From Phytohabitans aurantiacus (GTDB lineage: Bacteria > Actinomycetota > Actinomycetes > Mycobacteriales > Micromonosporaceae): DNA of 64,000 nucleotides. Positions 57,258 to 64,000 of this stretch are shown in pieces. The notes beneath the pieces are model-generated. The model made no database searches and was not told the origin of the DNA. It was given only the letters and a program-made list of their open reading frames with translations. Within the stretch, counting starts at the first letter, position 1, and each line of letters begins with the position of its first letter. Location: assembly GCF_027923225.1 (NCBI RefSeq), contig NZ_BSDI01000001.1:411946-475945 (forward strand). Direction: 5' to 3'. The position numbers and the translations under genes are program-made.

Positions 57258-57745
57258 GGGCGGTCCTCTGGCCGGGTCCAGTCTCCGGTCTTGCCGCCTT
57301 CCTTGCGCAGTACCCGGATCCCCTCGATGGAGGCCGCGGGGTCGACGGCCTTGACCATGTCGACGAGCGCCAGCCCCGCCGCGGCCACGGCGGTGAGCGC
57401 CTCCATCTCCACGCCGGTCCGGTCGGCGGTCTTGGTGCTGACCGTGATCTCGACAGTTTCGTCGCCGAGCGCGAAATCGACGGTCACGCCGTGCAGCGCG
57501 ATGGGATGGCAGAGCGGCACCAGGTCGGGCGTGCGCTTGGCGCCCATGATGCCGGCGATCCGCGCGACAGCGAGCGCGTCACCTTTGGGCAACCCGTCGC
57601 GGCGCAGCAGGTCGACCACCTCGGGCGTCGTGTGCAGCCGGCCGGCGGCCACCGCGCGGCGGGCGGATACCGACTTGGCCGAAACATCGACCATCCGCGC
57701 GGCGCCCGCATCATCCACGTGTGTAAGGTGCGCAGACTCGTTCAC
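57254..57745 (-). CDS. moaC: Cyclic pyranopterin monophosphate synthase
   Basis: A 163-residue MoaC, which converts 3',8-cyclo-GTP from MoaA into precursor Z. It has LTHVDDAGAARMVDVSAKSV, RIAGIMGAKRTPDLVPLCHP with the active-site residues, TADRTGVEMEALTAVAAAGL and DMVKAVDPAASIEGIRVLRK. The GTG start follows TAAGCT (reverse strand, 57752-57757) by 6 bases. It is the first gene of a four-gene run with mogA, moeA and moaE. Confidence 0.94.
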   Translation of the reverse strand: MNESAHLTHVDDAGAARMVDVSAKSVSARRAVAAGRLHTTPEVVDLLRRDGLPKGDALAVARIAGIMGAKRTPDLVPLCHPIALHGVTVDFALGDETVEITVSTKTADRTGVEMEALTAVAAAGLALVDMVKAVDPAASIEGIRVLRKEGGKTGDWTRPEDRP

Positions 57746-58138
57746 CCGCCCAGCTTAGTTATGGCCGGCGTCCGCGATCACACGGCCGTCCTGGTAAACG
57801 CGCGTCTGGCCGCTGGCAAGTTCACCGATCGGTTCACTATCGGTTTCTTATCGATTCGCTCCATAGAGTCTCGTCTCAACAGGCTGGCTCTATGCGGGTG
57901 CTGGGAAGTGCAGCGACGAGCCGGTATCCCGCCAGCCTCGCACCCATGTGGGTGCAGCAAACCGAGCCGGCCGCCTCGTGTGGGCGGTTGGAACGGGACC
58001 CTCGGCGGATCGCCTGCTAAGGCCGAACAGTTCGGTGTTCCGTCGGGTAATGGCACGGAGATGAGGGTGCGGCTGTGGTGCGACACCACCACAGCCGCTG
58101 ATCCTCGACTCCGATCCTCACCTAGAAAGGATCAGCAC
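57746..58138 (+). ncRNA. Candidate structured 5' leader, unassigned class
   Basis: This ~390-base gap precedes a secreted-protein gene and holds a chain of hairpins. AGGCTGGC at 57881 pairs with GCCAGCCT at 57931, GCACCC/GGGTGC form a hairpin at 57940-57955, CCGCC/GGCGG lie near 57980, and CCGAA/TTCGG lie near 58025. A perfect 12-bp stem (GCGGCTGTGGTG at 58069-58080 with its complement at 58087-58098) ends 26 bases before a GAAAGGA ribosome-binding site. The last stem could be a terminator or sequestering element. I cannot match it to a known riboswitch class, and no protein-coding frame here has family character. Confidence 0.4.
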
Positions 58139-59083
58139 TTGAGGACGAGAAAGAGCCTACTGCCTGTGATGGTCGTAGGGGCCCTGAGCACGGCCCTGAT
58201 ACTTGGCACCGCAACGGTGCCCGCACAGGCAAGTCCGGCATCGGAGGCGGGCGCGATTGCTTCGGCGATCGCCAGGGCCACAGCGGGCCGTACGCCCGAG
58301 ACAGCGGCACGCCTCGGGACCGCTGCGGCGGCGCTGGTGTCGAGCAGCGGGTCCACTACGGCGACGCTGCCACGTGAGGGACGCATGGGCGTCACGGTGG
58401 CCGACAGTAAGTTCATGATGAAGATCGGCCTCCCCACTGCCGCGACAGCGACCCAGACCTCAGCCGGCACATTGGTCTACGCCGACACCGACCGGGACTA
58501 CGACGTTGCAGTTCAGTCGCTGGCCAACGACTCGGTCCGCATTCTGGTGACGTTGGCCGACCGTTCCGCACCGAGTGAGTACCGCTTCCCGCTGACGCTG
58601 CCGATCGGATCTCGCCTTTCGGCCACGGTCGATGGTGGCTTCTACGTCATGACCGCGAACGACGCAGAAGTACTCGGCAAGATCGAGGCTCCGTGGGCGA
58701 CGGACGCTGCCGGCACAGCGGTCCCGACGTCCTACCGCCTGCAAGGCGATACGATCGTGCAGACGGTGCGGACTGACGACAAGACCATTTTCCCTGTGGT
58801 GGCCGACCCCACCTTCGGTTGGGACTGGACCCCGCCAGGCCCAGCCGCATACTTCAACAAGAACGAAACTCGGACGACCGCGGACAGCGACTACTGGGAA
58901 CTCGTCAGCATCCTCGCCGGGTACCTGGCAGCCAGCCCGGCCATGGCCGCCGCTGCGGCTGTACAAATCTGGCACATCAAAGGATGGGCCAAGCGCGCCA
59001 AAGACGAAGGCAAATGCCTAAAGCTGGTCCTGTATCTGGGGATCATCGAGGGCGAAACCTACACCGGTGGGAACTGCAAGTAA
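58139..59083 (+). CDS. Secreted protein of unknown function
   Basis: A 314-residue exported protein. A TTG start with GAAAGGA seven bases upstream gives RTRKSLLPVMVVGALSTALI and a signal peptide cleaved near AQASPASE. The mature part has an Ala/Thr-rich helical stretch, then a beta-rich region (VTVADSKFMMKIGLPTA, YRFPLTLPIGSRLSATVDG, TIVQTVRTDDKTIFPVVADP). The phrase KTIFPVVADPTFGWDW and a C-terminal helical domain with two cysteines (GKCLKLVLYL, GGNCK) recall small actinomycete exported proteins of unknown role. A structured leader precedes it and a strong hairpin follows it. Confidence 0.65.
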   Translation: MRTRKSLLPVMVVGALSTALILGTATVPAQASPASEAGAIASAIARATAGRTPETAARLGTAAAALVSSSGSTTATLPREGRMGVTVADSKFMMKIGLPTAATATQTSAGTLVYADTDRDYDVAVQSLANDSVRILVTLADRSAPSEYRFPLTLPIGSRLSATVDGGFYVMTANDAEVLGKIEAPWATDAAGTAVPTSYRLQGDTIVQTVRTDDKTIFPVVADPTFGWDWTPPGPAAYFNKNETRTTADSDYWELVSILAGYLAASPAMAAAAAVQIWHIKGWAKRAKDEGKCLKLVLYLGIIEGETYTGGNCK

Positions 59084-59109
59084 GCCCGCACCAGGGGCAG
59101 CCCTGCTAA

Positions 59110-59147
59110 CCGGAGGTCAGGCCGATCCTTCTCGGACTGGCCTCCGG
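59110..59147 (+). terminator. Stem-loop terminator candidate
   Basis: CCGGAGGTCAGGCCGA pairs with TCGGACTGGCCTCCGG, with one wobble and one mismatch, around the loop TCCTTC. It lies 27 bases past the stop of the secreted-protein gene. The downstream tract is CT-rich rather than a clean U-run. Confidence 0.65.
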
Positions 59148-59201
59148 CTCCCGTCTCTCCAGGTCCGACGTCGCGCTGCTGACATGCGTGTCTGCAGCAG
59201 T

Positions 59202-59207
59202 TAGGGT
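59202..59207 (+). promoter_or_regulatory. Putative -10 box for leaderless small membrane protein
   Basis: TAGGGT lies 6 bases before the GTG at 59214. No ribosome-binding site is present. Confidence 0.4.
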
Positions 59208-59213
59208 GTTGTC

Positions 59214-59432
59214 GTGTCTCCAGTCGTTGGGCGAGGCCTTCGCGACCTCGCGATATTCGTGGGGGTCATCGGGGCCTGCTACCTGGTGCTCTTCCTGTTC
59301 GGCGCTCGACCAGGCATGTCGTTGTTCACTGTGTCGCTCGCGGTGGCGCTCGGAATGGGATTGCGAATCGCGCGCCGCGAGCTTCGGTATCGCAAGGATA
59401 TTAAGAAGAGCCGGGGGATCGAGGAGGCATAG
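59214..59432 (+). CDS. Small two-helix membrane protein
   Basis: A 72-residue protein with two membrane segments (LAIFVGVIGACYLVLFLFGA and MSLFTVSLAVALGMGLRIA) and a basic C-terminal tail (RRELRYRKDIKKSRG), so the tail is probably cytoplasmic. No family is recognised. The GTG start is supported by a TAGGGT box. Its end overlaps the convergent SARP-type gene by 32 bases. Confidence 0.55.
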   Translation: MSPVVGRGLRDLAIFVGVIGACYLVLFLFGARPGMSLFTVSLAVALGMGLRIARRELRYRKDIKKSRGIEEA

Positions 59433-62400
59433 CCACCATATTCGAGTATGGCCGGTCGCCATCCTCCAGCCGCCGCGCGACCTCATGACGTTCTGGTACC
59501 CCGATCCTGCAAAAGATGCTGAACGCGCGCTGCCATAGCCGCCGTGCCTCCGCCGGGTCGTCCTCTGATTTGCAGAAGGCGATACCGGCGAGCGCCCGCC
59601 CTTGCTCGTACGGATAATTGATCCTCGTCGCCAACGACAAGGCGCGGTCGTACATGTCGAGAGAGATCGCGCTGTTGCTCATCATTGAGAGAGTCGTGCC
59701 GTAGTCATTCAGAGCAGTAGCGACCGCGTACCGCTCATTTGCGGCCTCCGATGCCTGGAGCGCCAGGTAATGCTCCTTTTCCGCCCCATTCAGGTCTCCA
59801 GTGCCCCGTAGTGCGACGCCGAGTTCGTTGTGAGCCTCGGCTTCGCCGAACCAGTTGCCGGTACGCCTCTTGACCGCAAGGGACGCACGCAGCAGTCGAA
59901 TTGCAGGCGCATGGTCACCGATACGGGACCGTACTGCTCCAATATGGAAGAGGGAGTTGCCGATTTGAAAGCTGTCGCCCCATTCGGACGCGATCAACAG
60001 ATGCATTCTGTTTACTCGCAACGCTTCGGCGTACCGGCCCTGATACATGAGCGGCAGCGATAGGTTAGGAATTAGCCTACAAATTCGGATGAAATCCATA
60101 TCCCGGTGCTGTCGGCGCAACTCCTCGCGGGCAATCTCGGCAGCTTCTTCGAGTTTACCCAGCCTGAGGTAGATGGCGCTCTTGTTGGTACTAGCGTTGC
60201 TAACACCGTCAATATCGCCGGCGGCTCGGTAGATGGCGATCGCCTGGTCGAGACAGCGAAGCGCTTCCTCGTGCCGGCCGGTGTAGAGGAGCGCCGATGC
60301 CAGGTAGTTCTGCATCGTCGCGGCGCCGACGTCATCGCCCGACTTCTGCGCCGCAACCAGACCAAGTTGATGGGTCTCGATGATATCGTCGTAAAATCCG
60401 CGTGTGTAGTAAAACCGCCACCCGGTCCTGGCGAGACGCCAGGCGTATTCGTGTCGCCCGGTCTCCGTACTCGATCGGACGAGCGCGCGGTGGTTTGATC
60501 TCTCGTCCGCCAGCCAGTCGAAGTCACCTGTCTTCTCGTCAGGGCGCAGGTCCGGCCGCATTGGTTGCGAGAGAGGGATGCGCGAACGGAACGACACCGA
60601 TTCCAGCGGCTTGGTTGCTGCGGCGACCGTATGTAGGTAGTGATCGAGCAGTTGCTCCAGCGCGGCCTCGCGTTCCGCCCGTGACTCCGTGATCACGACG
60701 AGGTCGCGGGCGTACTCGTGGATCAGGTCATGAAAGCGAAACTGGCCGATATCGGGCTCATCGAGAAGATGACAGTCGATGAGTTCAGTGATCGCCGCCT
60801 CAGCATCGGCGATGCTCATCCCGGAGAGCGCCGCGGCAAACGAAGCATCAAACCGTTCACCTGGCCAGAGTCCAAGTAGCCGAAACATTCGCTTGACTGG
60901 CTCGCGGAGCGGTCCGTACGAGAACGCGAAGACAGTCTTGACCGATCGCTTCTCGATGACCAACTCCGGCAGCACGTGCGACTGACCACGGAGACGGCGA
61001 GCAAGGTCATCGACCTGCCAACCGGGGCGACTGGCGAGCCGGGCGCCAGCGAGCCGGATCGCGAGCGGCAGGTAACCACAGCACCGGACCACCTCTTGTG
61101 CCGCGGGCATCTGGTTCTGGAGTCGAGCGACACCCACGATCTTGCTGAGCAGGTCGAGTGCTTCATCCGGATCCAACATGGGCAAGGAGGTCATGGACGC
61201 GTCATCAAGTGCCGTCAGTCGCCGCCGGCTCGTAACAAGAACCACTGAACCGGATGAGGTGGGAAGCAAGGGGAGTACCTGATCAGAGCTGGCAGCATTG
61301 TCCAGGACGACAACCGCGCGCAGCTCGGCGAGCTTCGTCTGCCAAAGTGCCGCTCGCTCTTCGAGATCGATTGGAACCCGGCCGTCGGGAATACCGAGTT
61401 GGCGTAGCAGGGTGGCGAGAGCTCTGTCGGTCTGAAGCGGAGCATGGTCGCTGTGGCCCTGAAGATCGACGAAGAACTGAGCGTCAGGGTAGGCCTCTGA
61501 CAACCGGTGAGCGATGTGTACAGCGAATGTCGTCTTGCCGGCACCAGGCATGCCGTCGATGGCGTGGATGACCGGTCCGTCGGTTGTTCCGGTTTCTTTG
61601 AGCAGCCGCGCGACCAGTTCGGCCCGGCCCGTGAAGTGAGCTGGCTGTCGCGGCAGCCAGCGCCGTGCCGGTGCCGGGGCATTTACTGTCCCCGGATACG
61701 AGGCCGCCGAGGTATCGCGCCTCAGAACCTCGCGATGCAACTCGCGTAGCGTTGGCCCCGGCTCGACGCCCAACTGGTCGATAAGTGCGGTACGCGCCAA
61801 CGCGTACGCGTTCAAGGCACCCGCGATGTCGTCTGTGCCCGCGAGCGCTCGCATGAGCAATCCCTGGGCACGTTCCCTCAGCGGATGCAGCCGCACGTGG
61901 TCACGCAATAGCGCGGCGGCGCCCCGCTCCTGGCCCTGCTCGAGCAGAAGCTCAGCTAGCTCCTCGACGAGGTCAAGCCGCTCCTCCTCAAGCGCCGCAC
62001 AGCGTGCTGTCAACACCGGTCCCTTGGAAACCCCGGTGAGCACAGGACCTCGCCACCGATTCGCGGCCGCGGACAGTAGCACAGCCGCCTTCTGTCGGTC
62101 TCCCGCGCCTCGCGCCTGACGGGCAAGATGCCGCTCCGCCTGGAACGCAAACAGGTCAACCTGCTCTGGCGCGATCGTGAAGATGTACCCGGACGCTTCG
62201 CGTGCGATCAGGCCACGGGTCGGCTGTGCCGAGTCGAAGAGACGGCGCAGATTCGCGGCGTACGTCCGGGTGTTCGCCACAGCCGACGCCGGTGGCGCTT
62301 CCGGCCACAGTTCGTCGATCAGTTCATCCATGCCGACCACGCGGCTTGGGTGAAGCGCCAGCATCGCCAGTACCGTCTGTTGCTTGCGGCTGCCAAGCGG

Positions 62401-62457
62401 CACTGCCTCGCCGTTGGCCCGCACCTCCAAAGCGCCAAGGACACGTACGTCCAACAC
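59401..62457 (-). CDS. AfsR/SARP-type regulator with BTAD, NB-ARC and TPR domains
   Basis: A 1018-residue regulator. The N-terminal OmpR-like DNA-binding domain (MLDVRVLGALEVRANGEAVP, SRKQQTVLAMLALHPSRVVG) is followed by the bacterial transcriptional activation domain (about 95-245, ending DQLGVEPGPTLRELHREVLR). The NB-ARC ATPase has Walker A AIDGMPGAGKTTFAVHIAHR near 300, then AVVVLDNAASSDQVLPLLP and CGYLPLAIRLAGARLASRPG. The C-terminal ~400 residues are TPR repeats (LYTGRHEEALRCLDQAIAIY and similar). Such proteins activate secondary-metabolite or developmental genes. No biosynthetic cluster is visible next to it. An upstream gene-free region carries inverted repeats. Confidence 0.9.
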   Translation of the reverse strand: MLDVRVLGALEVRANGEAVPLGSRKQQTVLAMLALHPSRVVGMDELIDELWPEAPPASAVANTRTYAANLRRLFDSAQPTRGLIAREASGYIFTIAPEQVDLFAFQAERHLARQARGAGDRQKAAVLLSAAANRWRGPVLTGVSKGPVLTARCAALEEERLDLVEELAELLLEQGQERGAAALLRDHVRLHPLRERAQGLLMRALAGTDDIAGALNAYALARTALIDQLGVEPGPTLRELHREVLRRDTSAASYPGTVNAPAPARRWLPRQPAHFTGRAELVARLLKETGTTDGPVIHAIDGMPGAGKTTFAVHIAHRLSEAYPDAQFFVDLQGHSDHAPLQTDRALATLLRQLGIPDGRVPIDLEERAALWQTKLAELRAVVVLDNAASSDQVLPLLPTSSGSVVLVTSRRRLTALDDASMTSLPMLDPDEALDLLSKIVGVARLQNQMPAAQEVVRCCGYLPLAIRLAGARLASRPGWQVDDLARRLRGQSHVLPELVIEKRSVKTVFAFSYGPLREPVKRMFRLLGLWPGERFDASFAAALSGMSIADAEAAITELIDCHLLDEPDIGQFRFHDLIHEYARDLVVITESRAEREAALEQLLDHYLHTVAAATKPLESVSFRSRIPLSQPMRPDLRPDEKTGDFDWLADERSNHRALVRSSTETGRHEYAWRLARTGWRFYYTRGFYDDIIETHQLGLVAAQKSGDDVGAATMQNYLASALLYTGRHEEALRCLDQAIAIYRAAGDIDGVSNASTNKSAIYLRLGKLEEAAEIAREELRRQHRDMDFIRICRLIPNLSLPLMYQGRYAEALRVNRMHLLIASEWGDSFQIGNSLFHIGAVRSRIGDHAPAIRLLRASLAVKRRTGNWFGEAEAHNELGVALRGTGDLNGAEKEHYLALQASEAANERYAVATALNDYGTTLSMMSNSAISLDMYDRALSLATRINYPYEQGRALAGIAFCKSEDDPAEARRLWQRAFSIFCRIGVPERHEVARRLEDGDRPYSNMVAMPPRSPGSS

Positions 62458-63090
62458 GCCAGTACCCCCGTAGACAGAATTGACCGCCGATTACCTGTCG
62501 GCGATCCACCCACAACGCTTACCGAGACTTCTCGATCCTAGAAGTTGCACCAAGATGACGTTGCAGGTGCTCCTGTTCACATTCCCGTCAAGATATCGGC
62601 AGGCGATGATGTCTTGCAACGAACTTCCCGTACAGGAATGTGAACAACCAAGGGGTGACGGCAACCAGCCGTCGACTGTGCAAGACTCGACGCCACCGTC
62701 GGTGATCAGGCGATCGACAAGATCACATCTACCCACCGCGGTCCAGAACGCGTAAGTGTAGTAGCGAAAGAATCGTAGCGGAGACGTCGCACACGTTCCG
62801 CAATAGCGGACCGTCTTCACGTGAGGACGGAACGTGACAATTCCGACGATACTTGCTGATACTGCGCAATAAGACACTTACCAGTTCAAACCCGCATAGG
62901 AATTGCCGTACGGTACTCCCTGCCTAGGAAGCGCGGAAATGCGCATAGCGCGCGAAAGTTTGTTCGCGACGAGGGAGCGGAGGATCGGGAATGCGTAGCA
63001 ACGAGTGGGGCTGACATGGATCACTCGCCCTGGCGCTCGCAGGAGTAAAGTACTGCCAGCCGGAGATAGGCCCGACGCCCAGGGACGCGA
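62458..63090. other. 633-base gene-free region with inverted repeats upstream of the SARP gene
   Basis: This gap separates the divergent SARP-type and signalling genes and is visibly less G+C-rich than its surroundings. TGTTCACATTCCCGT at 62574-62588 is repeated inverted as ACAGGAATGTGAACA at 62632-62646 (14 of 15 bases), centred 43 bases apart. CACGTTCCG at 62792 and CGGAACGTG at 62828 form a second pair enclosing CCGTC/GACGG. These are candidate operators or structured leaders. A Cys-rich open frame on the reverse strand (62491-62877) has no family character, and I do not call it a gene. Confidence 0.5.
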
Positions 63091-64000
63091 GTGGCTAAGA
63101 CGAGGCAACGTGACAATGAGACCGATCAGCGGCTGGTGCTGCTTGTCGGTCTCGTCGCGCTTTTCGCGGCAGCGGTCGCGCTCGGCTCCGTCCCAGCGCT
63201 CCTCGCTCACCCACCCGCGACCACGCGCGACCTAGCAATCGTCTTCACGCTCATCGCGTTGACAGCGACCGGTCTGGTGGTGCGGTCACCGGTTCGGGTT
63301 CGTTCCGCGACGCACTACACAGCGTGGACCGACGCGGCCATCGTGATCAGCGTCGCGGTCGCCCCTCTCGGATGGGCCGTGCCATGTGTCGGCATCGGCG
63401 CCCTCGGGGGCGCCCTTCTCATGAGGCTTCAACCGATCAAGATCGTCTTCGCGGTCAGCAAGAGCGTCGTAGTGGCTGGCGGCGCTGGCCTGACGCTCAC
63501 CGCCACAGGCTGGAAATGGCCAGCCGGTGGCGAGCTCCTCGAGATGATCGGCCCGCTCGGCGCCACCTACATCGCGACGGCCCTTATCGACGAGGCGCTC
63601 GCCATCCCGGTCATCGCCCTCGCCGCCCATACCAAGGTCATCCAGAGGTTCGCCGCCAACTGGGACCTCCGGCTGGCGAGTGTGGCGATCCACTACGGAG
63701 TCGTCGTCGCCACCCTGGCAATCCTCCAGGTCGACAACATCCTTTTGCTAGCGGTGCCCCCGCTTGTGCTTAGCCTGCACCTGGCGTACTCCGCTCGAGT
63801 ACGCAGCCGCGAGGAGCGGCAGGCCTGGCAGCGACTCGCTCAGACCACCGATGCGCTCAACGACGTCAACCTTGACGCCGTCGTCGCTACGGCCGTTACC
63901 CGGGCCGCCGAGCTCTTCTCCGTCGACGATGTCGAGGTCGAGCTGCATACAACCCCTCGCCTCATCCGCGGCAACACGGATGGGATCACATACGACGGGC
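63091..64000 (+). CDS. Membrane signalling protein with GAF-like start, 3'-truncated by the window
   Basis: The gene begins at a GTG with AGGGAC upstream and stays open to the window edge, about 303 codons. An N-terminal membrane domain has six or so segments (LVLLVGLVALFAAAVALGS, LAIVFTLIALTATGLVV, AAIVISVAVAPLGWAVPCVG, ALIDEALAIPVIALAAH, SVAIHYGVVVATLAILQV and a sixth). A linker helix (RVRSREERQAWQRLAQTTDA) then leads into a cytoplasmic domain, LNDVNLDAVVATAVTRAAEL and FSVDDVEVELHT, of GAF-like type. In relatives with this layout the next domain is usually GGDEF or GGDEF-EAL, so a cyclic-di-GMP enzyme is likely but not seen here. Confidence 0.7.
   Translation, partial: MAKTRQRDNETDQRLVLLVGLVALFAAAVALGSVPALLAHPPATTRDLAIVFTLIALTATGLVVRSPVRVRSATHYTAWTDAAIVISVAVAPLGWAVPCVGIGALGGALLMRLQPIKIVFAVSKSVVVAGGAGLTLTATGWKWPAGGELLEMIGPLGATYIATALIDEALAIPVIALAAHTKVIQRFAANWDLRLASVAIHYGVVVATLAILQVDNILLLAVPPLVLSLHLAYSARVRSREERQAWQRLAQTTDALNDVNLDAVVATAVTRAAELFSVDDVEVELHTTPRLIRGNTDGITYDG

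Noticed and set aside
57746..58138. Assignment of the leader to a known riboswitch (cobalamin, cyclic-di-AMP, SAM, guanidine)
   Set aside because: I compared remembered consensus boxes and none fit in order; kept only as an unassigned structured leader.
62491..62877. Cys-rich 128-codon reverse-strand open frame
   Set aside because: No ribosome-binding site, no family resemblance, irregular codon use, and it covers the inverted repeats upstream of the SARP gene.
1..64000. tRNA, rRNA or CRISPR arrays
   Set aside because: I found no cloverleaf, no ribosomal sequence and no regularly spaced direct repeats; the only tandem repeats are the short ones reported.

Overview
The window looks like chromosomal DNA from a high-GC actinomycete, most likely of the family Micromonosporaceae. 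The family is inferred from gene content and style, not from a database search. Signs include pervasive G+C-rich codon use, many GTG starts, many start codons 6-8 bases behind a TANNNT box (leaderless transcription), a Bpa proteasome activator, an AfsR/SARP-type regulator, LCP, LppU-like and DUF4192 proteins, and a compact Tad/Flp pilus locus without a secretin.

Layout. 0-4 kb: four tandem LCP-family cell-wall ligases, the first cut by the window edge. 4-9.2 kb: rhodanese, glycerophosphodiesterase, a PAS histidine kinase with an RsbW-like ATPase, a DUF5926 protein, and a reverse-strand arginine deiminase gene broken by one in-frame TAG just before its catalytic cysteine. 9.4-15.7 kb: NERD-like and PAS-like proteins, a lipoprotein, pheA, AIM24, a zincin, OsmC, Uma2 and membrane proteins. 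15.7-16.2 kb: gene-free, with a 272-bp element bounded by ~58-bp inverted repeats and a second large palindrome. 16.2-25.5 kb: serS, two coupled HAD phosphatases, bpa, an esterase, an orphan amino-acid binding lipoprotein, a divergent dimethylargininase/Lrp pair and a beta-propeller lipoprotein.

26-38 kb and 55-58 kb carry molybdenum-cofactor functions: an FdhF/YdeP molybdo-oxidoreductase, mobA, fdhD, moaA-moaD, and moaC-mogA-moeA-moaE. Together these cover cyclisation of GTP (MoaA, MoaC), sulfur insertion (MoaD, MoaE), Mo insertion (MogA, MoeA), nucleotide attachment (MobA) and sulfuration (FdhD) beside a likely client enzyme. Between them lie a secreted SpaA-fold protein, a duplicated DUF4394 protein, DUF4192, GNAT and fructosamine-kinase-like proteins, a metallophosphoesterase, a protein fusing an EndoQ-like PHP nuclease to a UvrD-type helicase, and a complete Tad locus (flp-tadE-tadG-cpaB-cpaE-tadA-tadB-tadC) convergent with an atypical LuxR-type regulator.

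51-64 kb: an LppU-like protein, an Orc/Cdc6-like ATPase, DoxX, a GT87 mannosyltransferase, the Moco genes, a structured leader before an unknown secreted protein, a small membrane protein, a large SARP/NB-ARC/TPR regulator, a 633-bp gene-free stretch with inverted repeats, and the N-terminal part of a membrane signalling protein running off the window.

The most notable signals are the amber-interrupted arcA, a family of covarying intergenic hairpins, the 272-bp inverted-repeat element, the duplicated start region of the DUF5926 gene, the EndoQ-UvrD fusion, and the uncharacterised structured leader near 57.9 kb.
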